A DNA stretch of 30,431 nucleotides from DATLFI01 sp035524895 (lineage in GTDB: Bacteria > Acidobacteriota > Thermoanaerobaculia > Multivoradales > Multivoraceae), in assembly GCA_035524895.1 (NCBI GenBank), contig DATLFI010000272.1, forward strand, positions 1 to 30,431, given 5' to 3'. Below, in pieces: positions 16,525-24,383 of the stretch. The notes beneath the pieces were generated by a model. It searched no databases. It was not told the DNA's origin and saw only the letters and a list, made by a program, of their open reading frames with translations. The position numbers and the translations under genes are program-made. Within the stretch, counting starts at the first letter, position 1. Each line of letters starts with the position of its first letter.

Positions 16525-17865
16525 ATGACGCAGGGCGCACGCTTCTTCATCGAAACCTGGGGCTGCCAGATGAACGAGCTGGACAGCCGTCGCATGGCCG
16601 GCCAGCTCGAGCGGCAGGGAATGGTCCGGACGGATCAGCCTGCGGCCGCCGAGGTGATCTTGCTCAACTCGTGCAGCGTGCGCGAGAAGGCCGAGCACAA
16701 GTCGTACTCGCGCCTGGGTGAGTATCGCCTGCTCAAGCAGGAGCGGCCCGAGCTGCAGATCGGATTCTGCGGCTGCGTCGCTCAGCAGGAAGGTGAGAAG
16801 GCGCTGCGACGAGCCCCCGAGCTCGACTTCGTGGTCGGAACTGGCCGAGTCGGCGAGCTCGCGCGCATCGTCGAGCAGGTGCGCCAGACGGGCCGGCGTA
16901 TCGTTGCGACTGGCTTTCCGGCGGATCGCCACTACGACATCGACGCGATCAGTCGCGACGAGAGCCACAAGGGCATGGTCACGGTGATCGAGGGCTGCGA
17001 CAAGCGCTGTACCTTCTGCATCGTTCCCACCACCCGTGGACCAGAGCGCAGCCGCCCTCTCGCCGACATCTTGCGCGAGGTGGAGCACCTGGTCGAGCTG
17101 GGCTTCGCGGAGATCGAGCTGCTGGGTCAGACCGTCAACCACTGGCGCGAGCCGGTCGACGAGCGAGGCTGCGGGAGGGAGCTCGACTTCGCCGACCTCC
17201 TCGATGCCGTAGCGGCGATCCCCGGGGTGCTCCGCTTGAGGTTCGTGACCTCGTATCCCCGCGACTTCACGCCGCGCATGGTCGAGCGGTACCGGATGCA
17301 CCCCAACCTCTGCGACTACCTGCATCTGCCGGTGCAGTCTGGTTCGAACCGCGTGCTCAAGAGGATGGGACGCGGCTACGACGTTGCAAGCTACCGAGAG
17401 CTCCTGGACCGTCTCCGCGACGCACGACCTGCGCTCGCCATCTCCACCGACATCATCGTCGGGTTCCCCGGCGAGGATGAAGAGGATTTCGAACGCACGC
17501 TCGAGCTGGTGAGCGCGTCCCGCTTCACCAACGTCTTCGCGTTCAAGTACTCGCCGCGCCCCGACACTGCCGCGACTCGACTTCCCGAAGGTCCCGTGTC
17601 CGAAGAGGTGGCGGACCGGCGGTTGCAGAGGCTGTTCGATTGCCAGGCCGCCATCCAGCGGGAGCTCAACCGTGAGCTCATTGGGCGTAAGGTCGAGGCG
17701 CTGGTGACCGGCACGAGCCGTCAGCCTGGCTATCTGGCGGCACGTACGAGCTGCCACCGTGTCGTTCATTTCGCGACGGACGGCGACGAACCGATCGGAT
17801 CCCTGGTGCGTCTCCGCGTGACCAGCGCGCACACGCATAGCCTGCTAGCCGAGCGCCTACTCTAA
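16525..17865 (+). CDS. miaB: tRNA-2-methylthio-N6-dimethylallyladenosine synthase MiaB
   Basis: The 446-residue radical-SAM methylthiotransferase adds a methylthio group to i6A37 of tRNAs. The N-terminal UPF0004 domain has the three auxiliary cluster cysteines Cys14 (WGCQMN), Cys50 (NSCSVRE) and Cys84 (CGCVAQ). The radical-SAM motif CDKRCTFC has Cys158, Cys162 and Cys165, followed by IVPTTRGPERSRP, which is typical of MiaB as opposed to MtaB or RimO. A C-terminal TRAM-like domain ends the protein (ALVTGTSRQPGYLAARTSC). A GGAG at 16513-16516 fits ATG 16525. The length is normal. miaA, which makes the substrate, is not in the window. Confidence 0.95.
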   Translation: MTQGARFFIETWGCQMNELDSRRMAGQLERQGMVRTDQPAAAEVILLNSCSVREKAEHKSYSRLGEYRLLKQERPELQIGFCGCVAQQEGEKALRRAPELDFVVGTGRVGELARIVEQVRQTGRRIVATGFPADRHYDIDAISRDESHKGMVTVIEGCDKRCTFCIVPTTRGPERSRPLADILREVEHLVELGFAEIELLGQTVNHWREPVDERGCGRELDFADLLDAVAAIPGVLRLRFVTSYPRDFTPRMVERYRMHPNLCDYLHLPVQSGSNRVLKRMGRGYDVASYRELLDRLRDARPALAISTDIIVGFPGEDEEDFERTLELVSASRFTNVFAFKYSPRPDTAATRLPEGPVSEEVADRRLQRLFDCQAAIQRELNRELIGRKVEALVTGTSRQPGYLAARTSCHRVVHFATDGDEPIGSLVRLRVTSAHTHSLLAERLL

Positions 17866-17984
17866 GCAAGTCGCGCCGGCCGGCCGCCGTCGGCTCGCCG
17901 ATGTCCGTGCCTGTGGCGTCTTTCCAACTCATCGCGGCCGGCGTCCTTGACCTGGTCTCGCACTGCTCGCAGAATGGATGGACT

Positions 17985-18491
17985 ATGGCCGGCGATGGGG
18001 AAGAGATCAGGATGGTGGTGAAGGGGTTGATGCTCGACCCCGGTTCCAACGCGCCCATCGTGATCCTGAGGGAGGAGGGCAGCGAGCTCTTCCTGCCGAT
18101 CTGGATCGGCGTGTTCGAGGCCAGCGCGATCCAGCTCAGCCTAGAGGGTGTCTCGGCACAGCGACCGATGACCCACGATCTGCTCGCGGCGACATTTCGC
18201 ACCATGGGCGTGGAGGTCGACAAGGTCGTGATCCACGACCTGCTCGACAACACGTTCTTTGCGACGATCTTCGCCCACCGTGGTGCCGAGACCTGGCAGA
18301 TCGACTCTCGCCCAAGCGATGCGCTGGCACTGGCGCTGCGCCTGGATGCCGCGATCTTCGTGCACGAGAGCGTCTTGCGCAAAGCGCACTCCGAGTCGGG
18401 TGCGCCCCAAGGGAGCGGGGACGACGAAGACAAGCTCCGGAAGTGGTTCGAAGAGCTGGATCCCGACGACCTGGGCAAGTACACGATGTAG
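17985..18491 (+). CDS. Bifunctional nuclease (BFN, DUF151) domain protein
   Basis: The product is 168 residues from ATG 17985. It contains the DUF151/BFN core: MVVKGLMLDPGSNAPIVIL, then LFLPIWIGVFEASAIQL, then RPMTHDLLAATFRTMGVEV, and DSRPSDALALALRLDAAIFV. An acidic C-terminal tail follows. Family members have been reported to have nuclease activity in plants, but the bacterial role is poorly defined. The frame extends upstream to 17901, but that part lacks family similarity; ATG 18012 is another possible start. It lies 119 bp after miaB, a frequent type of neighbourhood for such proteins, and may be in the same transcript. Confidence 0.87.
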   Translation: MAGDGEEIRMVVKGLMLDPGSNAPIVILREEGSELFLPIWIGVFEASAIQLSLEGVSAQRPMTHDLLAATFRTMGVEVDKVVIHDLLDNTFFATIFAHRGAETWQIDSRPSDALALALRLDAAIFVHESVLRKAHSESGAPQGSGDDEDKLRKWFEELDPDDLGKYTM

Positions 18492-18500
18492 GCAGCGGCT

Positions 18501-18560
18501 GATGCGGGCGTAGGTCGCCCGCCGATGCGGGCGTAGGTCGCCCGCCGATGCGGGCGTAGG
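18501..18560 (+). repeat. Tandem hairpin-forming repeat, 2.6 copies of 23 bp
   Basis: Two identical 23-bp units (18501-18523 and 18524-18546) are followed by 14 bases of a third. Each unit holds a perfect seven-pair inverted repeat, GCGGGCG-TAGGT-CGCCCGC. The neighbouring arms can also pair across units with a CGAT loop, so alternative stems are possible. The array starts nine bases after the BFN-gene stop, so it could act in transcription termination or mRNA protection, or be a REP-like element. Confidence 0.85.
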
Positions 18561-18608
18561 CAGCCTGCTCTCGATTCGGCCCGTAAGCCTCATGTTTTCA
18601 AGCACTTA

Positions 18609-18638
18609 GCTTCGATGTCGGCATGCCGACATCGAAGC
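18609..18638. repeat. Perfect 30-bp palindrome upstream of parAB
   Basis: Two 15-base arms, GCTTCGATGTCGGCA and its exact complement, meet with no spacer. It lies 37 bases before the -35 box of the likely parA promoter. It does not match the parS consensus. It could be an operator for a dimeric regulator, a noncanonical segregation site or part of a terminator; no T-run follows it. Confidence 0.85.
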
Positions 18639-18674
18639 GGCCCCTGGTGGCTGGAGTCACGATCTCGATTGGGT

Positions 18675-18704
18675 TTGACCTCCCTCGTGCGTGGGATCTA
18701 CACT
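18675..18704 (+). promoter_or_regulatory. Likely sigma-70-type promoter of parAB
   Basis: TTGACC (18675-18680) and TACACT (18699-18704) are separated by 18 bases. Both resemble the sigma-70 consensus and the region is less GC-rich than its surroundings. Transcription would start near 18711, leaving a leader of about 120 bases before ATG 18834. A second TTGACA at 18708 has no matching -10. Confidence 0.55.
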
Positions 18705-18833
18705 GACTTGACACTACCTTGAGCTCCGAGGGCGACGATCGGCCGATGCGAGGTGTACTCGCCCGGTAGCCGAGATTTTCGAGCGGTGGTCTCGCTCTCG
18801 AAGCCCGTGCCAAGCCTCTTCCCCAGCCATCCC

Positions 18834-19595
18834 ATGATCATCGCGATCGCCAACCAGAAGGGCGGAGTGGGGAAGACCACCACCGCCATCAACCTCGCCG
18901 CTGCGCTGGCCGACAAGGGCCTCCGGACCCTGCTCGTGGACCTGGATCCACAGGCCAACAGCACCATGTCCTTCCTGGATCGGGAGCAGTCGGCACCGCC
19001 GACCATCTACGACGTGCTGACCCGGGACGACATCAGCGTCACCGAGATCATCCGTCCGGCCCCAAAAGTCAAGAACCTGTTCATAGCCCCCTCGGGGATC
19101 TCCCTCGCCAAGATCGAGGCCAAGCTGCTGGGGGAGATCGATTCCCAGTACCGGCTCAAGGACGAGTTGGCTCGGATCCGGGAGCAGTACGACCACCTCA
19201 TCCTCGACACGCCGCCCACTCTCGGCATCATTACGATCAACGCCCTGGTGGCGGCGACGCACGTGCTGGTGCCGATCCAGTCGAGCTACTTCGCCCTGGA
19301 AGGCACCGACGATCTGCTCGAGACCATCGACAAGCTCAAGGTGCGACAGAACCCGACCCTGCAGATCCTGGGCGCGGTGATCACCCTGCACGACAAGAGG
19401 ACGTTGCTCGCGAGAGACATCCATCGCGAGATCAAGAAGGTGTTCGGCGACAAGCTCTTCAACACGGTGATAACGAAGAGCGTACGCCTGGAGGAGAGTC
19501 CGGCATATCGAGAGTCGATCTTCGGGTTCGCGCCCCGGTCTTCGGGAGCGTTCGAGTACTACCGACTATCGGAAGAGGTCCTGAGCCGTGTCTGA
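18834..19595 (+). CDS. parA: ParA/Soj-family chromosome partitioning ATPase
   Basis: From ATG 18834 the product is 253 residues, the usual size of chromosomal ParA/Soj. The deviant Walker A KGGVGKTTT lies at residues 9-17, the second motif DLDPQAN near 39-45 and Walker B in HLILDTPP. ParA forms ATP-bound dimers on DNA and moves ParB-parS complexes apart. The frame extends upstream to 18753, but the extra residues do not resemble the family and the ANQKGGVGKT motif is normally within the first 20 residues. There is no N-terminal helix-turn-helix, which fits a chromosomal type. It overlaps parB by eight bases. Confidence 0.95.
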   Translation: MIIAIANQKGGVGKTTTAINLAAALADKGLRTLLVDLDPQANSTMSFLDREQSAPPTIYDVLTRDDISVTEIIRPAPKVKNLFIAPSGISLAKIEAKLLGEIDSQYRLKDELARIREQYDHLILDTPPTLGIITINALVAATHVLVPIQSSYFALEGTDDLLETIDKLKVRQNPTLQILGAVITLHDKRTLLARDIHREIKKVFGDKLFNTVITKSVRLEESPAYRESIFGFAPRSSGAFEYYRLSEEVLSRV

Positions 19596-20574
19596 GCCAT
19601 CGAGGTCGATCAAGGCCGTTCCCGCCGGGTCCGAGGCCGAGGGAGCCTCCGGGGACTCGAAGGAGAAGAAGCGGGGACTGCCCGGGCGAGTCCGCATGAG
19701 GCACGACCACCACTTCGTCGACGAGCTCGCCAGGCGGAGTGAGCCCTCGATCGGGCGGATGATCGCCATCGCGGAGATCGAGCCGGATCCGAAGCAACCT
19801 CGGGAGAACATGGGTGCGCTCGACGAGCTGGTCAGCTCGATCCGTGAGAAGGGCATCCTGGAGCCGATCCTGGTCCGCCGATCCCCGGAACGTGGTGGTG
19901 CGACCTATCGCATCATCTCCGGCGAGCGCCGCTTCCGCGCCGCCATGGAGGCCGGGCTGATCGAGCTACCAGCGATCGAGATGGAGGTCAGCGAGCAGGA
20001 AGCACTCGAGATCGCACTCATCGAGAACCTCCAGCGTAAGGACCTGACGCCCTTCGAAGAGGCAGAGGGCTATCGAGCGCTGCTCGAGGTTCACGAGTAC
20101 ACGCACGAGCAGATCGCCAGCTCGGTTGGCAAGTCCCGCCCGTCCGTCACCGAGAGCCTCTCGTTGCTGCACATGCCTCCGAGGGTGCGCGATGCAGTCC
20201 ATGCGCTCGGTATCCAGGCCAAGTCCGTGCTGCTCGAGGTGATGAAGGCGCCCAGCGAGGCCGAAATGGTTCGTCTCCTGGAGCGGGTCGCCTCGCTGGG
20301 ACTCAACCGGGACGACCTCAGGCGGGAGGTCCGCCGATCCTCGACGCGCAGCCGGGGACGCAGCCGGCGAAAGAAGCCATTCGTCTTTCGGTTTCAGGCA
20401 CCTGACAAGCGCTATGGGTTCGCGCTGACCTTCAGGCAGAGTGCTGTACAACACGAGGACCTGGTGGCAGCTCTGGAGGAGATCCTGAGCCAGCTCCGGA
20501 GTCTCGAGTCGGACGACGACGCTCGAGCCCTGAGCAGCCGCGACAGCGGGCGTCGGGCTTCACGGTCCAGCTGA
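19588..20574 (+). CDS. parB: ParB/Spo0J-family chromosome partitioning protein
   Basis: The 328-residue product starts at GTG 19588, inside the end of parA. A basic, disordered N-terminus (1-55) is followed by the ParB nuclease-like CTP-binding domain with QPRENMGALDELVSSIREKG and GERRFRAAME (112-121), then ENLQRKDLTPFEEA (147-160) and a helix-turn-helix around 171-194. A basic stretch (RSSTRSRGRSRRKKP) precedes a C-terminal part with FALTFRQSAVQHEDLVAALEEIL, likely the dimerisation region. This last part differs from the short leucine-zipper-like tail of many ParB proteins. No canonical parS was seen in the window. Confidence 0.94.
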   Translation: MSEPSRSIKAVPAGSEAEGASGDSKEKKRGLPGRVRMRHDHHFVDELARRSEPSIGRMIAIAEIEPDPKQPRENMGALDELVSSIREKGILEPILVRRSPERGGATYRIISGERRFRAAMEAGLIELPAIEMEVSEQEALEIALIENLQRKDLTPFEEAEGYRALLEVHEYTHEQIASSVGKSRPSVTESLSLLHMPPRVRDAVHALGIQAKSVLLEVMKAPSEAEMVRLLERVASLGLNRDDLRREVRRSSTRSRGRSRRKKPFVFRFQAPDKRYGFALTFRQSAVQHEDLVAALEEILSQLRSLESDDDARALSSRDSGRRASRSS

Positions 20575-20648
20575 TTTGAGCTCGGCTGGGACCGGCCTCG
20601 CGGGCTCGTCATTCCGCTCGCGCGCGAGGCATGACGTCCGATAAGATG

Positions 20649-20676
20649 TATTATGTCTCCTTCCGTCCTAGGACGG
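20649..20676 (+). promoter_or_regulatory. AT-rich -10-like box and palindrome between parB and lptFG
   Basis: TATTAT at 20649-20654 stands out in GC-rich DNA and resembles a -10 box, about 80 bases before lptFG; no good -35 was found. The palindrome CCGTCCTAGGACGG (20663-20676), followed by CCTTCTTT, may be an operator or a weak terminator for parB. Both readings are tentative. Confidence 0.35.
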
Positions 20677-20733
20677 GCCTTCTTTCCTCGCTACGGCCGC
20701 TTGCCGACCTCCACCAACGGCTAAGCTCCCCCC

Positions 20734-23172
20734 ATGCGCCTGCGGCCCAGGACCCTCGATCGCTACGTCCTGTCGGAGCTCCTCGGCCCTCTAGCACTCG
20801 GCCTCTTGGTCTTCACGTTCCTGCTGCTCATCGATGCCCTCTTCGATCTCGCCGAGATCCTGATCCACCGCGACGTGCCGGCGATGCTGGTCGGCCGGCT
20901 CCTCCTGCTCAACCTGCCGCACATCGTCGTGCTGACGATCCCGATGGCGCTCCTGTTCGCCATCCTGATCGGCATCGGCCGCCTGTCGGCCGACAGCGAG
21001 CTGGTCGCCCTCCGTGCCTCCGGCGTGAGCCTGTTCCAGGTCTATCGGCCGGTGCTGGCGCTGTCGCTGCTCTGCACGGCGGTCAACCTGGGCCTCACGC
21101 TCTACGTGCTCCCGCGCGGGAACGCCGCGCTGCAGCAGCTCGAGTACGAGGCGTTCACCAGCAACCCGGCCCGCCAGGTGCGGCCACGGGTGTTCTACGA
21201 GGAGCTCGACGGCAAGATCCTGTACGTGCTCGGCCAGGACGCCGCGAGCGACCGGTGGCGCGGGGTCTTCCTGGCGGATGCGATCCCGAGCCGGCGCCAC
21301 ACCGTGACCTTCGCCCGCTCCGGACGAGTCGACCTGGACCCCAGCGGCGAACGAGTGCTGCTCCACCTCGAGGGCTCGACCGATCACGAGATCGACCTGG
21401 ATCAGCCGGACCGCTACCAGCTCCGCGAGCACCAGACACTCGATGTCGCACTCGCCGACCAGCTCCTGGCCTCGCGCCAACGACGCCAACGGGACAAGGC
21501 TGTTCGCGAGCTCGACCTCACGGAGCTGCGTCAGTGGCTGGGCGATCCGGGCCGCAGTGATTTCGATCGCCGCCAGGCGCTGATCGAGGTCCACAAGAAG
21601 TTCGCGATCCCGGTGGCCTGCCTGGTGTTCGGCCTGTTCGGGGTTCCGCTGGGGTTCAACAACCACCGCGGCGGCCGCTCTTCTGGCTTCGCGATCTCGA
21701 TCGCGATCATCCTCGCCTACTACGTGGTCCTCAACAATGGAGAGAATCGAGCAGCTCAGGGCCAGATGCACCCGGTCCTCGCGATGTGGCTGCCGAACCT
21801 TGGTTTCATGGTCCTCGGAACGTTCCTGCTCGCTCGGCGCAACCGGGACAAGAGCCTGCTGCTGACTCGCGTGGATCTCTTCCTGCGTGAGCATGTCTGG
21901 GGGCGATTGCGCCTGATGAAGCGGCTTCGCAGCTACCGCCAGCGTCGCCGTCGCGAGCACCGAGAGCTGATGCGTGCCGGGAAGACCGTTGCGGTACCGC
22001 TTGCGAACGGCAACGGAAACGGCCGCGGGGCGGCGACGGTGCCAGGCGTCGTCTTTCGCCTCGCGCAGCCGCGCCTGCGCTTCCCGAACACCCTGGACCG
22101 ATACGTCCTGGCTCTGTTCGGGCGCGTCCTGCTGCTCGTAGTCGCCGGCGGCACGATGATCTACATCGTCGCCAACTTCACCGACCTCGTCGACGAGGTG
22201 CTACGCAACCAGATCCCGTCCTCGGTGGTGATCGACTACTACAAGTACATGTCCCTGCAGATCGTCCACACCATCGCGCCGTTCGTGGTGCTCTTGACCA
22301 CCCTGATCTCCTTCGGCTTGCTGTCACGAGCCAACGAGGTCATCGCCGCGCGCGCGCTCGGCGTGAGCCTCTACCGGCTAGCCGTGCCGGTCATGGCCGC
22401 GAGCCTCATGTTCGCGGGCGCTGACGCCGTGCTCGCCTCCGCGATCCTCCCCCACTCCAACGAGCGCGTGGCCGAGCTCCGCGATCGCATCCGCGGCCTC
22501 GACCGCGTGCGCACCTACCGCAGCGCCGACCAGCAATGGCTGTTCGGAGAGGGCGGCTACCTCTACAACTACCAGTACTTCGATGCGAGGCGGGCGGCGC
22601 TGCAGCGGCTCCACGTCTTTCGCGTCGATGCCGAGACTCTCGCGCTGACCGGCGTTCTCTATGCCGAGGAGGCCCAGTTCCAAGACGACGGCCGCTGGTG
22701 GGTGTCCGGCGGCTGGGCCCGCAGCTTCGACGGCGGTCGCGTGACGTCGTACCGCCCGCTCTCCGGTCCGCAGGCAGTGGACCTGCCCGAGCGGCCGGCT
22801 TTCTTCGACAGCGAGATCAAGCAGCCCGACATGATGGGCTACCGCGACCTCAAAGCCTACGTGACGCGCCTGGAACAGGGTGGCCAAGAGGTGCCAGAGC
22901 TGCGACTGCGCCTGCTCGAGAAAGTCGCGATGCCGGCCGTGGTCCTGGTGATGGCCGTCGTGGGCCTGCCGTTCGCGTTCCGACTCGGCCGCCGAGGCGC
23001 TCTCTACGGCATCGGCATCGCCCTGGCCATCGGCATGGTCTTCTACGCCGTGATCGCCGTCTTCCGCACGCTCGGCGAGGCCGGAATCCTTCCGGCCGAG
23101 GTTGCGGCGTGGGGCCCCAGCGTGCTGTTCGCCACAGGATCGCTCTACCTGTTCCTGGGCGTGCGAACGTAG
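20734..23172 (+). CDS. Fused LPS export permease, LptF-LptG in one polypeptide
   Basis: The 812-residue product is two LptF/LptG (YjgP/YjgQ) units in tandem. The first (about 1-372) begins TLDRYVLSELLGPL and the second (from about 453) begins TLDRYVLALFGRVL. Each unit has three membrane helices, a periplasmic beta domain and three further helices, giving about 12 helices in all. The linker (about 373-452) is very basic (RLRSYRQRRRREHRELMR) and contains NGNGNG. Separate LptF and LptG are each about 360 residues. With LptB (8274-9011) this would form the LPS-extracting ABC transporter, here with a single-chain permease. The gene stands alone, 160 bp after parB, and converges on metK with only 17 bases between the stops. 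Confidence 0.93.
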   Translation: MRLRPRTLDRYVLSELLGPLALGLLVFTFLLLIDALFDLAEILIHRDVPAMLVGRLLLLNLPHIVVLTIPMALLFAILIGIGRLSADSELVALRASGVSLFQVYRPVLALSLLCTAVNLGLTLYVLPRGNAALQQLEYEAFTSNPARQVRPRVFYEELDGKILYVLGQDAASDRWRGVFLADAIPSRRHTVTFARSGRVDLDPSGERVLLHLEGSTDHEIDLDQPDRYQLREHQTLDVALADQLLASRQRRQRDKAVRELDLTELRQWLGDPGRSDFDRRQALIEVHKKFAIPVACLVFGLFGVPLGFNNHRGGRSSGFAISIAIILAYYVVLNNGENRAAQGQMHPVLAMWLPNLGFMVLGTFLLARRNRDKSLLLTRVDLFLREHVWGRLRLMKRLRSYRQRRRREHRELMRAGKTVAVPLANGNGNGRGAATVPGVVFRLAQPRLRFPNTLDRYVLALFGRVLLLVVAGGTMIYIVANFTDLVDEVLRNQIPSSVVIDYYKYMSLQIVHTIAPFVVLLTTLISFGLLSRANEVIAARALGVSLYRLAVPVMAASLMFAGADAVLASAILPHSNERVAELRDRIRGLDRVRTYRSADQQWLFGEGGYLYNYQYFDARRAALQRLHVFRVDAETLALTGVLYAEEAQFQDDGRWWVSGGWARSFDGGRVTSYRPLSGPQAVDLPERPAFFDSEIKQPDMMGYRDLKAYVTRLEQGGQEVPELRLRLLEKVAMPAVVLVMAVVGLPFAFRLGRRGALYGIGIALAIGMVFYAVIAVFRTLGEAGILPAEVAAWGPSVLFATGSLYLFLGVRT

Positions 23173-23189
23173 TCGACTGGGATCTCCAC

Positions 23190-24332
23190 TCAGGCCGCGG
23201 CGCTCGCCAGCTCCTTGGCGATGTCGGTCTTCTCCCAGCTGAAGCCGGGTCTCCCGAAATGCCCGTAGGCCGCGGTGCGCCGGTAGATCGGTTGCCGCAG
23301 ATCGAGGTGCGCGATGATGCTGCGCGGCGACAGCGGGAACCGGTCCCGGACAATGGCCGCGAGCTGGGCGTCGGGCAACCTTCCGGTGCCGAAGGAATCG
23401 ACATGCACCGAAACCGGTTCGGCGACGCCGATCGCGTAGGCGAGCTGCACCTCCACTCGATTCGCGAGGCGAGCCGCCACGAGGTTCTTCGCGATGTGCC
23501 GTGCCATGTAAGACGCCGACCGGTCGACCTTGGTCGGATCCTTGCCGGAGAACGCGCCACCGCCGTGGTGCCCGGTGCCGCCGTAGGTGTCGACGATGAT
23601 CTTCCGCCCCGTGAGGCCGCAGTCGCCCTGCGGACCGCCCGTGACGAAGCGACCGGTGGGGTTGACGTGGACGATCGGCTCACGCTCCCGCAGCGACTCC
23701 GGCACCACCACGTGGATCGCCTCCGCGAACAGGGCTTCGCGAATCTCGGACTGGCTGACTTCGGGATCGTGCTGGGTCGAGAGCACCACCGTATGGACAC
23801 GCAACGGCTCGCCCGCCCGGGTGTACTCGACGGTCACCTGGCTCTTGCCGTCGGGGCGCAGCCATGGCAGGACGCCCGACTTGCGAAGCTCTGCCAGACG
23901 CTGGGTGAGACCATGCGCGAGCGTGATCGGCAGCGGCATCAGCTCCGTCGTCTCGTCGCAGGCGTAGCCGAACATCAGTCCCTGGTCGCCGGCGCCGCCC
24001 GTGTCGACGCCCTGAGCGATGTCCGGCGATTGGGGGTCGATCGCCGAGATCACGGCACAGGTGCGGCCGTCGAAGCCCTTCGCTGGGTGGTCGTAGCCGA
24101 TCTCGAGCACGGTCTCGCGGGCGATCCTGGGCAGGTCCGCCCAGGCGGTGGTCGTGATCTCCCCGGCCATCAGGATCATCCCGGTGGTGACCAGCGTCTC
24201 GCACGCGACGCGCCCCGTGGGGTCCTGTCGCAGGATCTCGTCGAGTACCGCGTCCGAGACCTGGTCCGCAATCTTGTCCGGATGCCCCTCGGTGACGGAC
24301 TCCGAGGTGAACAGGTAGGTATCTCTGGCCAT
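23190..24332 (-). CDS. metK: S-adenosylmethionine synthase
   Basis: The 380-residue enzyme makes SAM from methionine and ATP. The family motifs are present: GHPDKIADQVSDAVLDEIL (from residue 16), GAGDQGLMFGYA (from 113) and GGGAFSGKDPTKVDRSASY (from 257). I start at the ATG at 24332, preceded by GAGGAG a few bases upstream on the minus strand; a 12-residue in-frame extension to 24368 has no family similarity. The upstream gap to the DUF84 gene is about 50 bases, too short for a SAM riboswitch, and none was seen. It may be co-transcribed with the DUF84 gene. Confidence 0.97.
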   Translation of the reverse strand: MARDTYLFTSESVTEGHPDKIADQVSDAVLDEILRQDPTGRVACETLVTTGMILMAGEITTTAWADLPRIARETVLEIGYDHPAKGFDGRTCAVISAIDPQSPDIAQGVDTGGAGDQGLMFGYACDETTELMPLPITLAHGLTQRLAELRKSGVLPWLRPDGKSQVTVEYTRAGEPLRVHTVVLSTQHDPEVSQSEIREALFAEAIHVVVPESLREREPIVHVNPTGRFVTGGPQGDCGLTGRKIIVDTYGGTGHHGGGAFSGKDPTKVDRSASYMARHIAKNLVAARLANRVEVQLAYAIGVAEPVSVHVDSFGTGRLPDAQLAAIVRDRFPLSPRSIIAHLDLRQPIYRRTAAYGHFGRPGFSWEKTDIAKELASAAA

Positions 24333-24383
24333 GGATGCTCCTCGATCGGGGTCTGGGCGACGCTGCAATGATGGCGGATGGAA

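Larger units (their letters stand above)
18492..18833 (+). other. 342-bp intergenic region before parA
   Basis: No gene is supported here. The region contains, in order, a tandem hairpin repeat (18501-18560), a perfect 30-bp palindrome (18609-18638) and a likely promoter (18675-18704). I did not see the canonical ParB site TGTTTCACGTGAAACA. Confidence 0.6.

Noticed and set aside
18714..18722. CTACCTTGA shared by the parA and tolQ upstream regions (also at 28182-28190)
   Set aside because: A nine-base match between two gaps of this size is expected by chance about as often as not, and neither has a properly spaced partner box.
22536..24371. A 611-residue plus-strand open frame across the end of lptFG and antisense to metK
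   Set aside because: It is Arg/Ala/Gly-rich with no recognisable domain and lies over two strongly supported genes; long chance frames are common in DNA this GC-rich.
24333..24383. A SAM riboswitch before metK
   Set aside because: The gap to the preceding gene is only about 50 bases and shows no riboswitch-like structure.
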